Positions 49,609 through 59,030 of a stretch of DNA of 64,000 bases are shown piece after piece. Within the stretch, counting starts at the first letter, position 1. The number at the start of each line of letters is the position of its first letter. The position numbers and the translations under genes were made by a program. The notes under the pieces were generated by a model. That model was not told where the DNA came from. It did not search any database and worked only from the letters and a program-made list of their open reading frames with translations. Source of the stretch: Panorpa germanica (taxonomy: Eukaryota; Arthropoda; Insecta; Mecoptera; Panorpidae); NCBI GenBank assembly GCA_963678705.1, contig OY783208.1:24736095-24800094 (forward strand). Reading direction: 5' to 3'.

Positions 49609-51133
49609 TCAGCGAAAAACAAAACCGCAAAAACAAAAACACACAGGGAGGGAAGGAAATGAAAGGAACAGAACCACGAGACAGAAAGAGAGAGAGAGAG
49701 AGAGAACAGAGTGGAATTAATTAGTGAATTTAATTAGTCCGACATCTTCATAAAATAAAAATTCCACTTGTAAAACTAATGTGTCAATTATTAAAAGTAC
49801 AGGGTGTCCAAAAGGCGACTACTAACTTATTTAAATAGCGTAAATATAGAACACAAACAATAGGGAACATGCCTACAATTTAAAATTCATTAAATTTCTT
49901 AAAACCCTGGAAGATTATGTTAAGTTCATTAGTGGGACATCTCCGAATAATTAAAGTTTGAGCATTTAGAACACTACACCTGGTTCAATAGGCAGACAAC
50001 TCATAAATGCACAAGAGATGTCTCACTAATGAACTGGACGGTAATTAAAAAGAAAATTAGTTGTTTCATTAAAATTTACAAAAATCAGAAAATATCAAAC
50101 AATGGACTTAACCGCGTTGTCTTTTGGGCGGCTCATCTAGTAAGTTGTTTCTCGGAGGGGACAAAACTTTGCAACGATGTTATAATTTAAAACCCGGTTG
50201 CAAAGTTTTGACCCAAATGAACTTATAAAACAAAATTTAAACTAAAATCAAAAAAAAGGAAAAATTGCCTTAAATAGTTAAAGAAAAATGAAAAATCTCT
50301 CTCTCTCTCTCTCTTTCTCTCTCCTATCTTTTTATTACAAATTTATGTATTTACTAAAATAATATTCAAATAACGCGCGCTTTCCATAGAAAGAGTTAGG
50401 TAAAGCCGCCATCTTGAATATTATTTTAAATATAAATTAAATATTATAAATATATAATAAAAAATGGATTGTATTGAAATATATAAATAAAAATGAATCC
50501 CTCAAATATCCAATGATTTTGAAATAAATAACACTACTTATTATATTCTATTCAGTTCGTGACGTCAGTAAAACGAAACTCAAACTTTAAATAGCTATAT
50601 CTTCGTCAATTTTTGGATATTATAAAATAGACACGCCAATACACATTTATTAACATCAATTTCAATCTACAATTGAAAAATCGACCACTACAAAATGAGG
50701 ACACAAGCCCAATTCAGTAAAGTTGATTTCTTTGCTGTTGTGTGTGTTGCCTTCAATTCAGGCGCATCGACTCTTACTAAATTTAAACGATTAATTTTAT
50801 TTAATGTCTGTTTATTTTTAGATTCTAGTCTTATAACGAACAACCTATTGTTACGAGTAGACAGCTACATGTATTATTGAAGATATAAACAATTAAAATA
50901 GTCATTTAAAGAACCACGATAATTAAAGGGACAAAAGTTAGCAAGAAATGAAAGATGTGATTCAAATTGCTGTTATTTGTGTTGCCATCAATTCAGGGGC
51001 ACATCAATACAAAATAAAACACCAGCTGCAGTCAGACAATATTTTATATATTTACAAAATATTCACATAATTTAAATCAAATCTCAAAACAAAAATCACA
51101 ATTAATTCTTAAATGAACGCAAACAATTCATTT
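49609..51133. other. Region between SPH-FREP B and the NTMT1 exon copy
   Basis: Parallels 31316-32795: GA microsatellite (about 49686-49705), ACAGGGTGTCC repeat (49795), hairpin (about 50162-50210), CT run (about 50296-50325) and MITE fragment (50574-50711). No gene is seen. Confidence 0.5.
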
Positions 51134-51384
51134 TTAGGCCGGCGTCTTCTTCTTATTCTGGGACGTTGTGGATTTCGATTTGACCTCCGGTTCCTTATTT
51201 ACAACTTCCACATGGATTCTGGATTCCGGAAGTAAAGCTAAAGTGTACACTGGGTAGATTCCTCTAGGCATGTCGCTCTGTTTCCGTTGTTTAATGCATT
51301 TGAGCCCCGCTTTCGTCAACAATTGGTGCAACAATGGTAGACCCCTAGTTACAGACGAGTCTTCGTCATCGACTTCCACCTTCC
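51134..51384 (-). pseudogene. NTMT1: NTMT1 final exon, copy B (rest of gene interrupted or off-window)
   Basis: The 251-nt exon with its acceptor is intact and matches the block A exon, except that three lysine codons of the (AAG)n run are missing. Upstream the intron follows block A only to 51577, where the palindromic element starts. No NTMT1 exon 1 follows inside the window. If the block was duplicated whole, exon 1 should lie beyond the element, so this may be an intron-inserted gene and not a true pseudogene. Confidence 0.75.
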
Positions 51385-51604
51385 CTGGAATAAAAGAACA
51401 AATTGTTGAATAATACCTCACAAAACGTAAACTTACGTAATAATTGTGATACATTAAATAAATGAATTAAATAACTTATTGATATGAATGTACAACGTAT
51501 TAAGTTTATTGTGTGAAAATTTGAAGTCGATTGGAGTAAAACTGTCGGAGATATAGAGTTTTAAGTCTTCACCTCTCAGTAGAGGGTTTGTGAGAGTTCT
51601 GGAA

Positions 51605-51618
51605 CCTCCCATGGGAGG
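51605..51618. repeat. Perfect 14-bp palindrome near the element terminus
   Basis: CCTCCCATGGGAGG lies 27 bp inside the inferred left end of the polymerase element. It could be a protein-binding site or chance. Confidence 0.4.
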
Positions 51619-51834
51619 GAATTTAAGTATAGGTAAGCGACGTACGTCCCATGTTATTAGTATAGGAGAATAAATACAAGGTGTCTAAAAAGGGTTGCCA
51701 GTATATGAAATATATGAAAATATTGAAATTATTGAAGTTTTATGCTTGGAATAGGGTGTTCCAGAATAATATTTATAGGTATATAATTATATGTAATGTT
51801 ATAATAATAGAATTATAATACACCTACGTTTCAT

Positions 51835-53592
51835 GTTTTTTATTTTTTAGAAATTAAATCCGCCATTTTGACTAAAATTTTTTTACTTTCGTTTTCTAAA
51901 CGTGTTCTCCTGTTAGGATGTTGGTACTGATGGGGGATAAATTTTTTATCAAAAATGCAATATCTTCAATCGTTTACAAGATATTTAAAGTTTTATTTTT
52001 TAGAAATTAAATCCGCCATTTTGACTAAAATTTTTTTACTTTCGTCTTCTAAACGTGTTCTCCTGTTAGGGTATTGGTACTGATGGGGGATAAATTTTTT
52101 ATCAAAAATGCAATATCTTCAACCGTTTACGAGATATTTAAAGTTTTATTTTTTAGAAATTAAATCCGCCATTTTGACTAAAATTTTTTTACTTTCGTCT
52201 TCTAATCGTGTTCTCCTGTTAGGGTATTGGTACTGATGGGGGATAAATTTTTTATCAAAAATGCAATATCTTCAACCGTTTACGAGATATTTAAAGTTTT
52301 ATTTTTTAGAAATTAAATCCGCCATTTTGACTAAAATTTTTTTACTTTCGTCTTCTAAACGTGTTCTCCTGTTAGGGTATTGGTACTGATGGGGGATAAA
52401 TTTTTTATCAAAAATGCAATATCTTCAACCGTTTACGAGATATTTAAAAATTTATTTTTTAGAAATTAAATCCGCCATTTTGACTAAAATTTTTTTACTT
52501 TCGTCTTCTAATCGTGTTCTCCTGTTAGGGTATTGGTACTGATGGGGGATAAATTTTTTATCAAAAATGCAATATCTTCAACCGTTTACGAGATATTTAA
52601 AGTTTTATTTTTTAGAAATTAAATCCGCCATTTTGACTAAAATTTTTTTACTTTCGTCTTCTAATCGTGTTCTCCTGTTAGGGTATTGGTACTGATGGGG
52701 GATAAATTTTTTATCAAAAATGCAATATCTTCAACCGTTTACGAGATATTTAAAGTTTTATTTTTTAGAAATTAAATCCGCCATTTTGACTAAAATTTTT
52801 TTACTTTCGTCTTCTAAACGTGTTCTCCTGTTAGGGTATTGGTACTGATGGGGGATAAATTTTTTATCAAAAATGCAATATCTTCAACCGTTTACGAGAT
52901 ATTTAAAGTTTTATTTTTTAGAAATTAAATCCGCCATTATGACTAAAATTTTTTTACTTTCGTCTTCTAATCGTGTTCTCCTGTTAGGGTATTGGTACTG
53001 ATGGGGGATAAATTTTTTATCAAAAATGCAATATCTTCAACCGTTTACGAGATATTTAAAGTTTTATTTTTTAGAAATTAAATCCGCCATTTTGATTAAA
53101 ATTTTTTTACTTTCGTCTTCTAAACGTGTTCTCCTGTTAGGGTATTGGTACTGATGGGGGATAAATTTTTTATCAAAAATGCAATATCTTCAACCGTTTA
53201 CGAGATATTTAAAGTTTTACTTTTTAGAAATTAAATCCGCCATTTTGACTAAAATTTTTTTACTTTCGTCTTCTAAACGTGTTCTCCTGTTAGGGTATTG
53301 GTACTGATGGGGGATAAATTTTTTATCAAAAATGCAATAACTTCAACCGTTTACGAGATATTTAAAGTTTTATTTTTTTAGAAATTAAATCCGCCATTTT
53401 GACTAAAATTTTTTTACTTTCGTCTTCTAAACGTGTTCTCCTGTTAGGATATTGGTACTGATGGGGGATAAATTTTTTATCAAAAATGCAATATCTTCAA
53501 CCGTTTACGAGATATTTAAAGTTTTATTTTTTAGAAATTAAATCCGCCATTTTGACTAAAATTTTTTTACTTATGTCTTGTAAATGTGTTCT
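51835..53592 (+). repeat. 153-bp tandem array, left arm (about 11.4 units)
   Basis: The unit contains AAATCCGCCATTTTGACTAAAA and CTGATGGGGGATAAATTTTT. The landmark CGCCATTTT starts at 51861 and then every 153 bp to 53545, with a single 1-bp insertion. Units are about 97-99% alike and differ at a few sites (AAACGTG or AATCGTG). No ORF crosses the array. Its last unit decays just before the polymerase promoter region. Confidence 0.95.
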
Positions 53593-53623
53593 TTAAATAT
53601 CATATGGTATTTACAGAAATATA

Positions 53624-53690
53624 CGATGATAGCCGAAGATAGCCGATGATAGCCGATGATAGCCGAAGATAGCCGATGATATCCGAAGAT
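53624..53690 (+). repeat. Short GATAGCCGA(T/A) repeats, left arm
   Basis: A ~10-bp unit (GATGATAGCC / GAAGATAGCC) occurs about seven times between the 153-bp array and the polymerase gene. Mirrored at 63031-63097. Confidence 0.85.
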
Positions 53691-53850
53691 GCACAAAGAT
53701 TATTGCTTAAATAGATATATTTAACATTTTTTTATTTAATATTGTTGAATGCAGTTGAATGAGAACATCTGTTGAAAAAAGAACTGCAAATATATAATAT
53801 TTTTTTTATAATAAGAAGAAAATAATAAGTGTTAAAAAAAGATTTATGAG

Positions 53851-56800
53851 ATGTATACCTGCAAAGAGTGTAATACATTATTTTCAAGATTAGATAATCT
53901 GAAACGTCATGAAAATGTATCTTGTAATTCAAATAAATTTTTGTGTGAATATTGTGGTTTAACATATACAAATATAAGAAATTATACTAATCATTTATTG
54001 AAAATACATCAAATTGAATTTGAGTGTAATAATAAACGCAAATTGGATGCTGAACCTGAAATATCAAGTAAACGATCCAAAACGGAGTTAATTGAGAGTT
54101 CATTAACTAAAAAGAAAATTACGGATTGGTGTAATGCATGCAAAAGTAATGTGTTAAATAAAAATCTATATAACCATTATAGAAGTAATGAGCATAAAAG
54201 ACTAGCAAGTGTAGATGTAGAATGCGATAATGATATACAAAAAATTACTTCAGCATTTAAAAATCGTATTGCGGCATATAGATTACATACCAAAGAAATG
54301 TTTAACAGTATTAAAGAATATATGATATTTTTTCAAAATAAAGTATTCGTGTTATTGGGAAAGTATTTGGAAGAATTTAATACAATTAAAGTAAATATTG
54401 AATTATTTGGTTTATATGTAAAATATAATAAAGATGAGGAGTTATTAATTGATATAAAATCTTTTAACACTAAAAATAAAGTGATTAATAAATCCATTGA
54501 TCTAAAGGAAATATATAATAATTTTAGAAAAGTTATTGAAATAAAAAGTGAAGAATTTCAACAACGTGATTCAGGATGGAGTCTTAAAGAGATAATGCAT
54601 TTGGAAATAAATATTAACAGATATAATCCTTTGCGGGGATCATCTTATATTGATTTACCAAAGAAAGTTAAAGATAAAAAGGCTATAGTAAATGTAGTAA
54701 ATAATGATCAAGCTTGCTTTATGTGGGCTATAACTTCAGCATTGTATCCAGCATCAAAAGGTATGACTAGAGTTACATCATATCCACATTATTCAAAAGT
54801 ACTTAATTCAAATGGTATAGAATTACCGATGAAATTAAAAGATATTAGAACATTTGAGCATAATAATGATATAAGTGTGAATGTATATGGACTTGAAAAT
54901 AATTCCATTGTGGGACCGTTGCATTATACATCTAAGAAGAAGAAACAACATGTTAATTTATTGTATATTGAAGATTTGAGTAATGGACATTATTGTTGGA
55001 TTAAAAATATGTCAAGATTAATAAGAAGTCAATTTACTAAGCATAATGGTAAACAATTTTTGTGTGATGGATGCTTTTCATTTTTTAACACAGAAGATCA
55101 GTTAAATAGACATTTAGAATATGATTGCAATAAGATATATACAATCCTTCCTTCTAAGTATAAGGCTAAAGATAAATTAGGTAATATGAGACCTCAAAAC
55201 ATTTTAAAATTTGATAATTATAAGAATAAATTACGCGTTCCATTTGTGATATATGGAGATTTTGAAACATTATTAAAACCCATTAGTACTTGTTATCCTG
55301 ATACTAATACATCATTTTCAAATAATATTCAAATTCATGAACCATATTCTTTTGCTTATTATATTAAATGTTCCTTTAATGATTCCTTAAGTAAGTTTGT
55401 TACGTACAGAGGTATTAATTGCGTTAAAGTATTTATTGAAACAATAACTGAAGACGCTAAACAAATTTATAAAATCTTAAATAAAGTGAAACCTTTAAAT
55501 AAATTATCTGATTGGCAACAACAGGAATATGATGAAGCTTCTATTTGCCATATTTGTGAAGGTATCCTCAAAGGTGATAAAGTGTTAGATCATTGTCATT
55601 TAACTGGTAATTACCGAGGAGCTGCTCATAATCATTGCAATTTAAAATTTACAATTCCAAAGTTTATACCTGTCATATTCCATAACTTAAGTAATTACGA
55701 TAGCCATATAATTGTAAAAGAATTAGGTAATGATAGTGAAAAAATTGAAGTTATTCCAGAAAATAAGGAAAAGTATATATCTTTTACGAAACATATTTTG
55801 GTGGAATCAAAAGTCGATAAAAATGATAAAGTTCATAACTGCTATATTAAACTTAGATTTATTGATTCTTTACGATTTATGCATTCTAGTTTAGAAACAC
55901 TTGCAAAAAATTTATTATCAGAACAATTTTTCGAATTAAAAAAATTCTATCCGAATGAAAATCATTTCAATTTATTAAAACGTAAAGGTGTATTTCCTTA
56001 TGAATATGTAAATAGTAGGGATATGCTTAATGAATCTGAGTTGCCATCTCAAAATAATTTTTATAGCTCACTTAATGGCTGTAATATATCTGACGATGAT
56101 TACAATCATGCCAAAATGGTTTGGTATGCATTTGAAATGAAAACATTGGGGGAATATTCAGACTTATATTTAAAGATCGATGTTCTGTTGTTAACAGATA
56201 TTTTTGAAAATTTTCGAGATGTGTGCTATAAAACATATAATTTAGATCCCTGTCAATATTATACAGCACCAGGACTTTCTTGGGATGCTATGTTAAAGTA
56301 TACAAGTATTGAATTAGAACTTTTAACAGATATTGATATGTTACATTTTATTAAAAAAGGTATAAGAGGTGGAATATCACAATGCTCTCACAGACATGGA
56401 ATTGCAAATAATAAATATATGTCCAATTATGATTCAAATAAGGATTCTCAATATTTAATGTATTGGGATGCAAATAACTTATATGGTTGGGCTATGAGTC
56501 AATATTTACCACATGAGGGATTTAAATGGTTAGATACATATAAATTACAAACATTTAATGTAGAAGCTATTGAAGATAACTCAGACGTTGGTTATATATT
56601 AGAAGTCGATTTAAGATATCCTAATTATTTGCACGATGAACACAATGATCTACCTTTCTGTGCCGAAAATATTAAACCACCTAGCATTAAAACAAATGAC
56701 GTTAAATTAATACCAAATCTAAATAACAAGTATAATTATGTGCTTCACTATAGATCGTTAAAGCAATGTCTTAAAAATAATCTGAAAATAGATAAAATTC

Positions 56801-57690
56801 ATAGAATTTTGGAATTTAAACAGTCTGATTGGTTAAAAAGTTATATTGATCTAAATACATTAAAAAGAAAGAACTCTGCAAATGCATTTGAGAAAGACTT
56901 TTTTAAATTAATGAATAATTCAGTTTATGGTAAAACAATGGAAAATGTAGATAAACGAGTCGATGTAAAGTTAATAACTCATTGGGATAATATAGGAAAA
57001 AAAATGGGTGCTAATACACTTATAAGTAAACCAAACTATCATAGTTGTTCTATATTTCATGAAAACTTAGTTGCTATTCAAATGCAAAAACTTAAGGTTT
57101 TTTATAATAAACCATTGTATTTAGGATTAAGTGTACTTGATATATCAAAAACTTTAATATACGATTTTCATTATGATTTCATCAAAAAAATCTATAAAGG
57201 TAATGCTAAATTGTTGTATACAGATACAGATTCATTAATATATCAAATTAAAACAGATGATATATATGACGATATTAAGTGTAATCTAGATAAATTTGAT
57301 ACATCTAATTATCCATTTAATAATGAATTTTCATTACCTTTAATGAACAAAGCTAAATTAGGCTTAATGAAAGATGAATGCGCGGGTAGTATAATTTGGG
57401 AGTTTGTTGGGTTAAGATCAAAAATGTATGCAATTGATATTGAGGGTTCATGCACAGCTAAAGCAAAAGGAATTAAGAAAAATATTGTAAACAAATTCAA
57501 TATTAAAGATTATGTAAATTGTTTATCTCAGGATAACATATTATTGATCACAATGAATACCTTTAAATCGATTAAGCATACAATTTATACTCAAATGATA
57601 AGTAAAGTAGGTCTTAGTGGAAATGATAATAAAAGATATGTATTAACTGATGGTATAAGTACTTTAGCACATGGACATTATAAAATTTAG
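53851..57690 (+). CDS. Family-B DNA polymerase with zinc fingers and endonuclease VII motif, left arm, 1279 aa
   Basis: One uninterrupted ORF, starting at the first ATG after an AT-rich leader. Order: C2H2/C2HC fingers (4-25, 32-53, 94-113); a conserved block (about 250-390) with NNDQACFMW (Cys289) and NGHYCWIKN (His380) that could be a papain-like fold; another finger (405-428); exonuclease motif I DFE (470-472); an inserted endonuclease VII-like CxxC...DHCHLTG...HNHC (566-596); exonuclease II SNYD (617) and III YLKID (773-777); polymerase motif A DANNLYGWAM (Asp873), motif B KLMNNSVYGK (1019-1028), motif C YTDTDS (Asp1125, Asp1127) and KMY (1191-1193). All catalytic acids are present. This is the DNA_pol_B_2 type found in protein-primed viruses, linear plasmids and Polintons. 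It probably replicates the element itself. Confidence 0.9.
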   Translation: MYTCKECNTLFSRLDNLKRHENVSCNSNKFLCEYCGLTYTNIRNYTNHLLKIHQIEFECNNKRKLDAEPEISSKRSKTELIESSLTKKKITDWCNACKSNVLNKNLYNHYRSNEHKRLASVDVECDNDIQKITSAFKNRIAAYRLHTKEMFNSIKEYMIFFQNKVFVLLGKYLEEFNTIKVNIELFGLYVKYNKDEELLIDIKSFNTKNKVINKSIDLKEIYNNFRKVIEIKSEEFQQRDSGWSLKEIMHLEININRYNPLRGSSYIDLPKKVKDKKAIVNVVNNDQACFMWAITSALYPASKGMTRVTSYPHYSKVLNSNGIELPMKLKDIRTFEHNNDISVNVYGLENNSIVGPLHYTSKKKKQHVNLLYIEDLSNGHYCWIKNMSRLIRSQFTKHNGKQFLCDGCFSFFNTEDQLNRHLEYDCNKIYTILPSKYKAKDKLGNMRPQNILKFDNYKNKLRVPFVIYGDFETLLKPISTCYPDTNTSFSNNIQIHEPYSFAYYIKCSFNDSLSKFVTYRGINCVKVFIETITEDAKQIYKILNKVKPLNKLSDWQQQEYDEASICHICEGILKGDKVLDHCHLTGNYRGAAHNHCNLKFTIPKFIPVIFHNLSNYDSHIIVKELGNDSEKIEVIPENKEKYISFTKHILVESKVDKNDKVHNCYIKLRFIDSLRFMHSSLETLAKNLLSEQFFELKKFYPNENHFNLLKRKGVFPYEYVNSRDMLNESELPSQNNFYSSLNGCNISDDDYNHAKMVWYAFEMKTLGEYSDLYLKIDVLLLTDIFENFRDVCYKTYNLDPCQYYTAPGLSWDAMLKYTSIELELLTDIDMLHFIKKGIRGGISQCSHRHGIANNKYMSNYDSNKDSQYLMYWDANNLYGWAMSQYLPHEGFKWLDTYKLQTFNVEAIEDNSDVGYILEVDLRYPNYLHDEHNDLPFCAENIKPPSIKTNDVKLIPNLNNKYNYVLHYRSLKQCLKNNLKIDKIHRILEFKQSDWLKSYIDLNTLKRKNSANAFEKDFFKLMNNSVYGKTMENVDKRVDVKLITHWDNIGKKMGANTLISKPNYHSCSIFHENLVAIQMQKLKVFYNKPLYLGLSVLDISKTLIYDFHYDFIKKIYKGNAKLLYTDTDSLIYQIKTDDIYDDIKCNLDKFDTSNYPFNNEFSLPLMNKAKLGLMKDECAGSIIWEFVGLRSKMYAIDIEGSCTAKAKGIKKNIVNKFNIKDYVNCLSQDNILLITMNTFKSIKHTIYTQMISKVGLSGNDNKRYVLTDGISTLAHGHYKI

Positions 57691-58340
57691 TACTAATTTT
57701 AAGTTAAGTTTAAGTTTTGTATAAATTTATATCTGTTTTAGTTAGGATAATTAAAATGTATATTTATATAACAATTGAAAAATAGCATATTTGTAAATAA
57801 ATAATAATATATAAACACAAACCATTGAGTTTTATTATTATAAGATTTAATGTTTTAATACATCCATATAAAATAAGATACACATATTTTATTAGTAATG
57901 TTTTGTTATATATAATTCTTATATGATTAACACTGGTCATAAGAGCTCTAATATATATGCATAGACATATTAATGTATGAGTATGCGTACATAAACTGGA
58001 TGACAATTGTATACGTTATATGCAGCAGCAGTACCCAAATCAATTCATTAGTGAATTCAGGCATGTCAAAAAAAAAACCAATATTTTATTTCTTATTATC
58101 ATACCAACGTAATGGGAATGTAACTTGGAATATTGGAATAGTGGTGTAGGTTAGGTTACACACCCGCAAAGCGAGATTTAGTTTAGAGCCCAAACCCAGG
58201 CCCAGACCCCTACCCGGGCCACCCCACCCGGGTCCGCACCAGAACCCCCCGCCCCAATCTGTACCCCGTAAATAGTTCGAACGTAACTTGAACGTAATGG
58301 GAACGTAATGGGAACGTAACTTGAACGTAACTTGAACGTA
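57691..58340. other. Element inner flank, left arm
   Basis: Between the polymerase stop and the palindrome centre. It is AT-rich to about 58130, then changes abruptly into a GC-rich block (58188-58262) and 11-bp iterons. The minus-strand ORF at 57764-58006 has no recognisable motif. Confidence 0.6.
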
Positions 58341-58533
58341 GAGTATTTATTTTAGAATTCCGTTCAAGTTACGTTCAAGTTACGTTCAAGTTACGTTCAA
58401 GTTACGTTCCCATTACGTTCCCATTACGTTCAAGTTACGTTCGAACTATTTACGGGGTACAGATTGGGGCGGGGGGTTCTGGTGCGGACCCGGGTGGGGT
58501 GGCCCGGGTAGGGGTCTGGGCCTGGGTTTGGGC
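58188..58533. repeat. Palindrome centre: GC-rich blocks and 11-bp iterons around a 40-bp spacer
   Basis: C-rich CCCAGGCCCAGACCCC-type sequence (58188-58262) is followed by 11-bp units ACGTAACTTGA / ACGTAATGGGA (58280-58340), a unique spacer beginning GAGTATTTATTTTAGAATT, then inverted iterons (58361-58441) and the mirrored GC block (to 58533). The right iteron array has two more units than the left, the only clear asymmetry in the palindrome. It resembles a terminal or origin region joined head to head; function inferred. Confidence 0.8.
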
Positions 58534-59030
58534 TCTAAACTAAATCTCGCTTTGCGGGTGTGTAACCTAACCTACACCACTATTCCAATATTCCAAGTTA
58601 CATTCCCATTACGTTGGTATGATAATAAGAAATAAAATATTGGTTTTTTTTTTGACATGCCTGAATTCACTAATGAATTGATTTGGGTACTGCTGCTGCA
58701 TATAACGTATACAATTGTCATCCAGTTTATGTACGCATACTCATACATTAATATGTCTATGCATATATATTAGAGCTCTTATGACCAGTGTTAATCATAT
58801 AAGAATTATATATAACAAAACATTACTAATAAAATATGTGTATCTTATTTTATATGGATGTATTAAAACATTAAATCTTATAATAATAAAACTCAATGGT
58901 TTGTGTTTATATATTATTATTTATTTACAAATATGCTATTTTTCAATTGTTATATAAATATACATTTTAATTATCCTAACTAAAACAGATATAAATTTAT
59001 ACAAAACTTAAACTTAACTTAAAATTAGTA

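Larger units (their letters stand above)
36313..51577. repeat. Segmental duplication, block B
   Basis: A direct copy of block A from its left edge (36313) to the point in the NTMT1 intron where the palindromic element starts (51577). It is larger than the matching part of block A because of two insertions: about 3.35 kb with the extra exon 1 cassette (39.2-42.5 kb), and a longer SPH-FREP intron 10 (45.5-48.6 kb). Confidence 0.85.

Noticed and set aside
51835..53592. Regular repeats resembling a CRISPR array
   Set aside because: Units are 153 bp and directly abutting with no variable spacers, in a eukaryotic genome; it is a tandem satellite.
57764..58006. 80-codon ORF on the minus strand (mirrored at 58715-58957)
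   Set aside because: AT-rich, no motif, and identical in the mirror only because the whole arm is; no independent support for coding.
58150..58160. TTAGG-type telomere repeat near the palindrome centre
   Set aside because: Only about two units (TAGGTTAGGTTA) are present, too few to call telomeric DNA.
58341..58380. Sequencing adapter left at a fold-back read junction
   Set aside because: The 40-bp centre is made of element-like AT sequence and iterons; it does not look like a sequencing hairpin adapter. A fold-back artefact of another kind remains possible and is noted under the finding.
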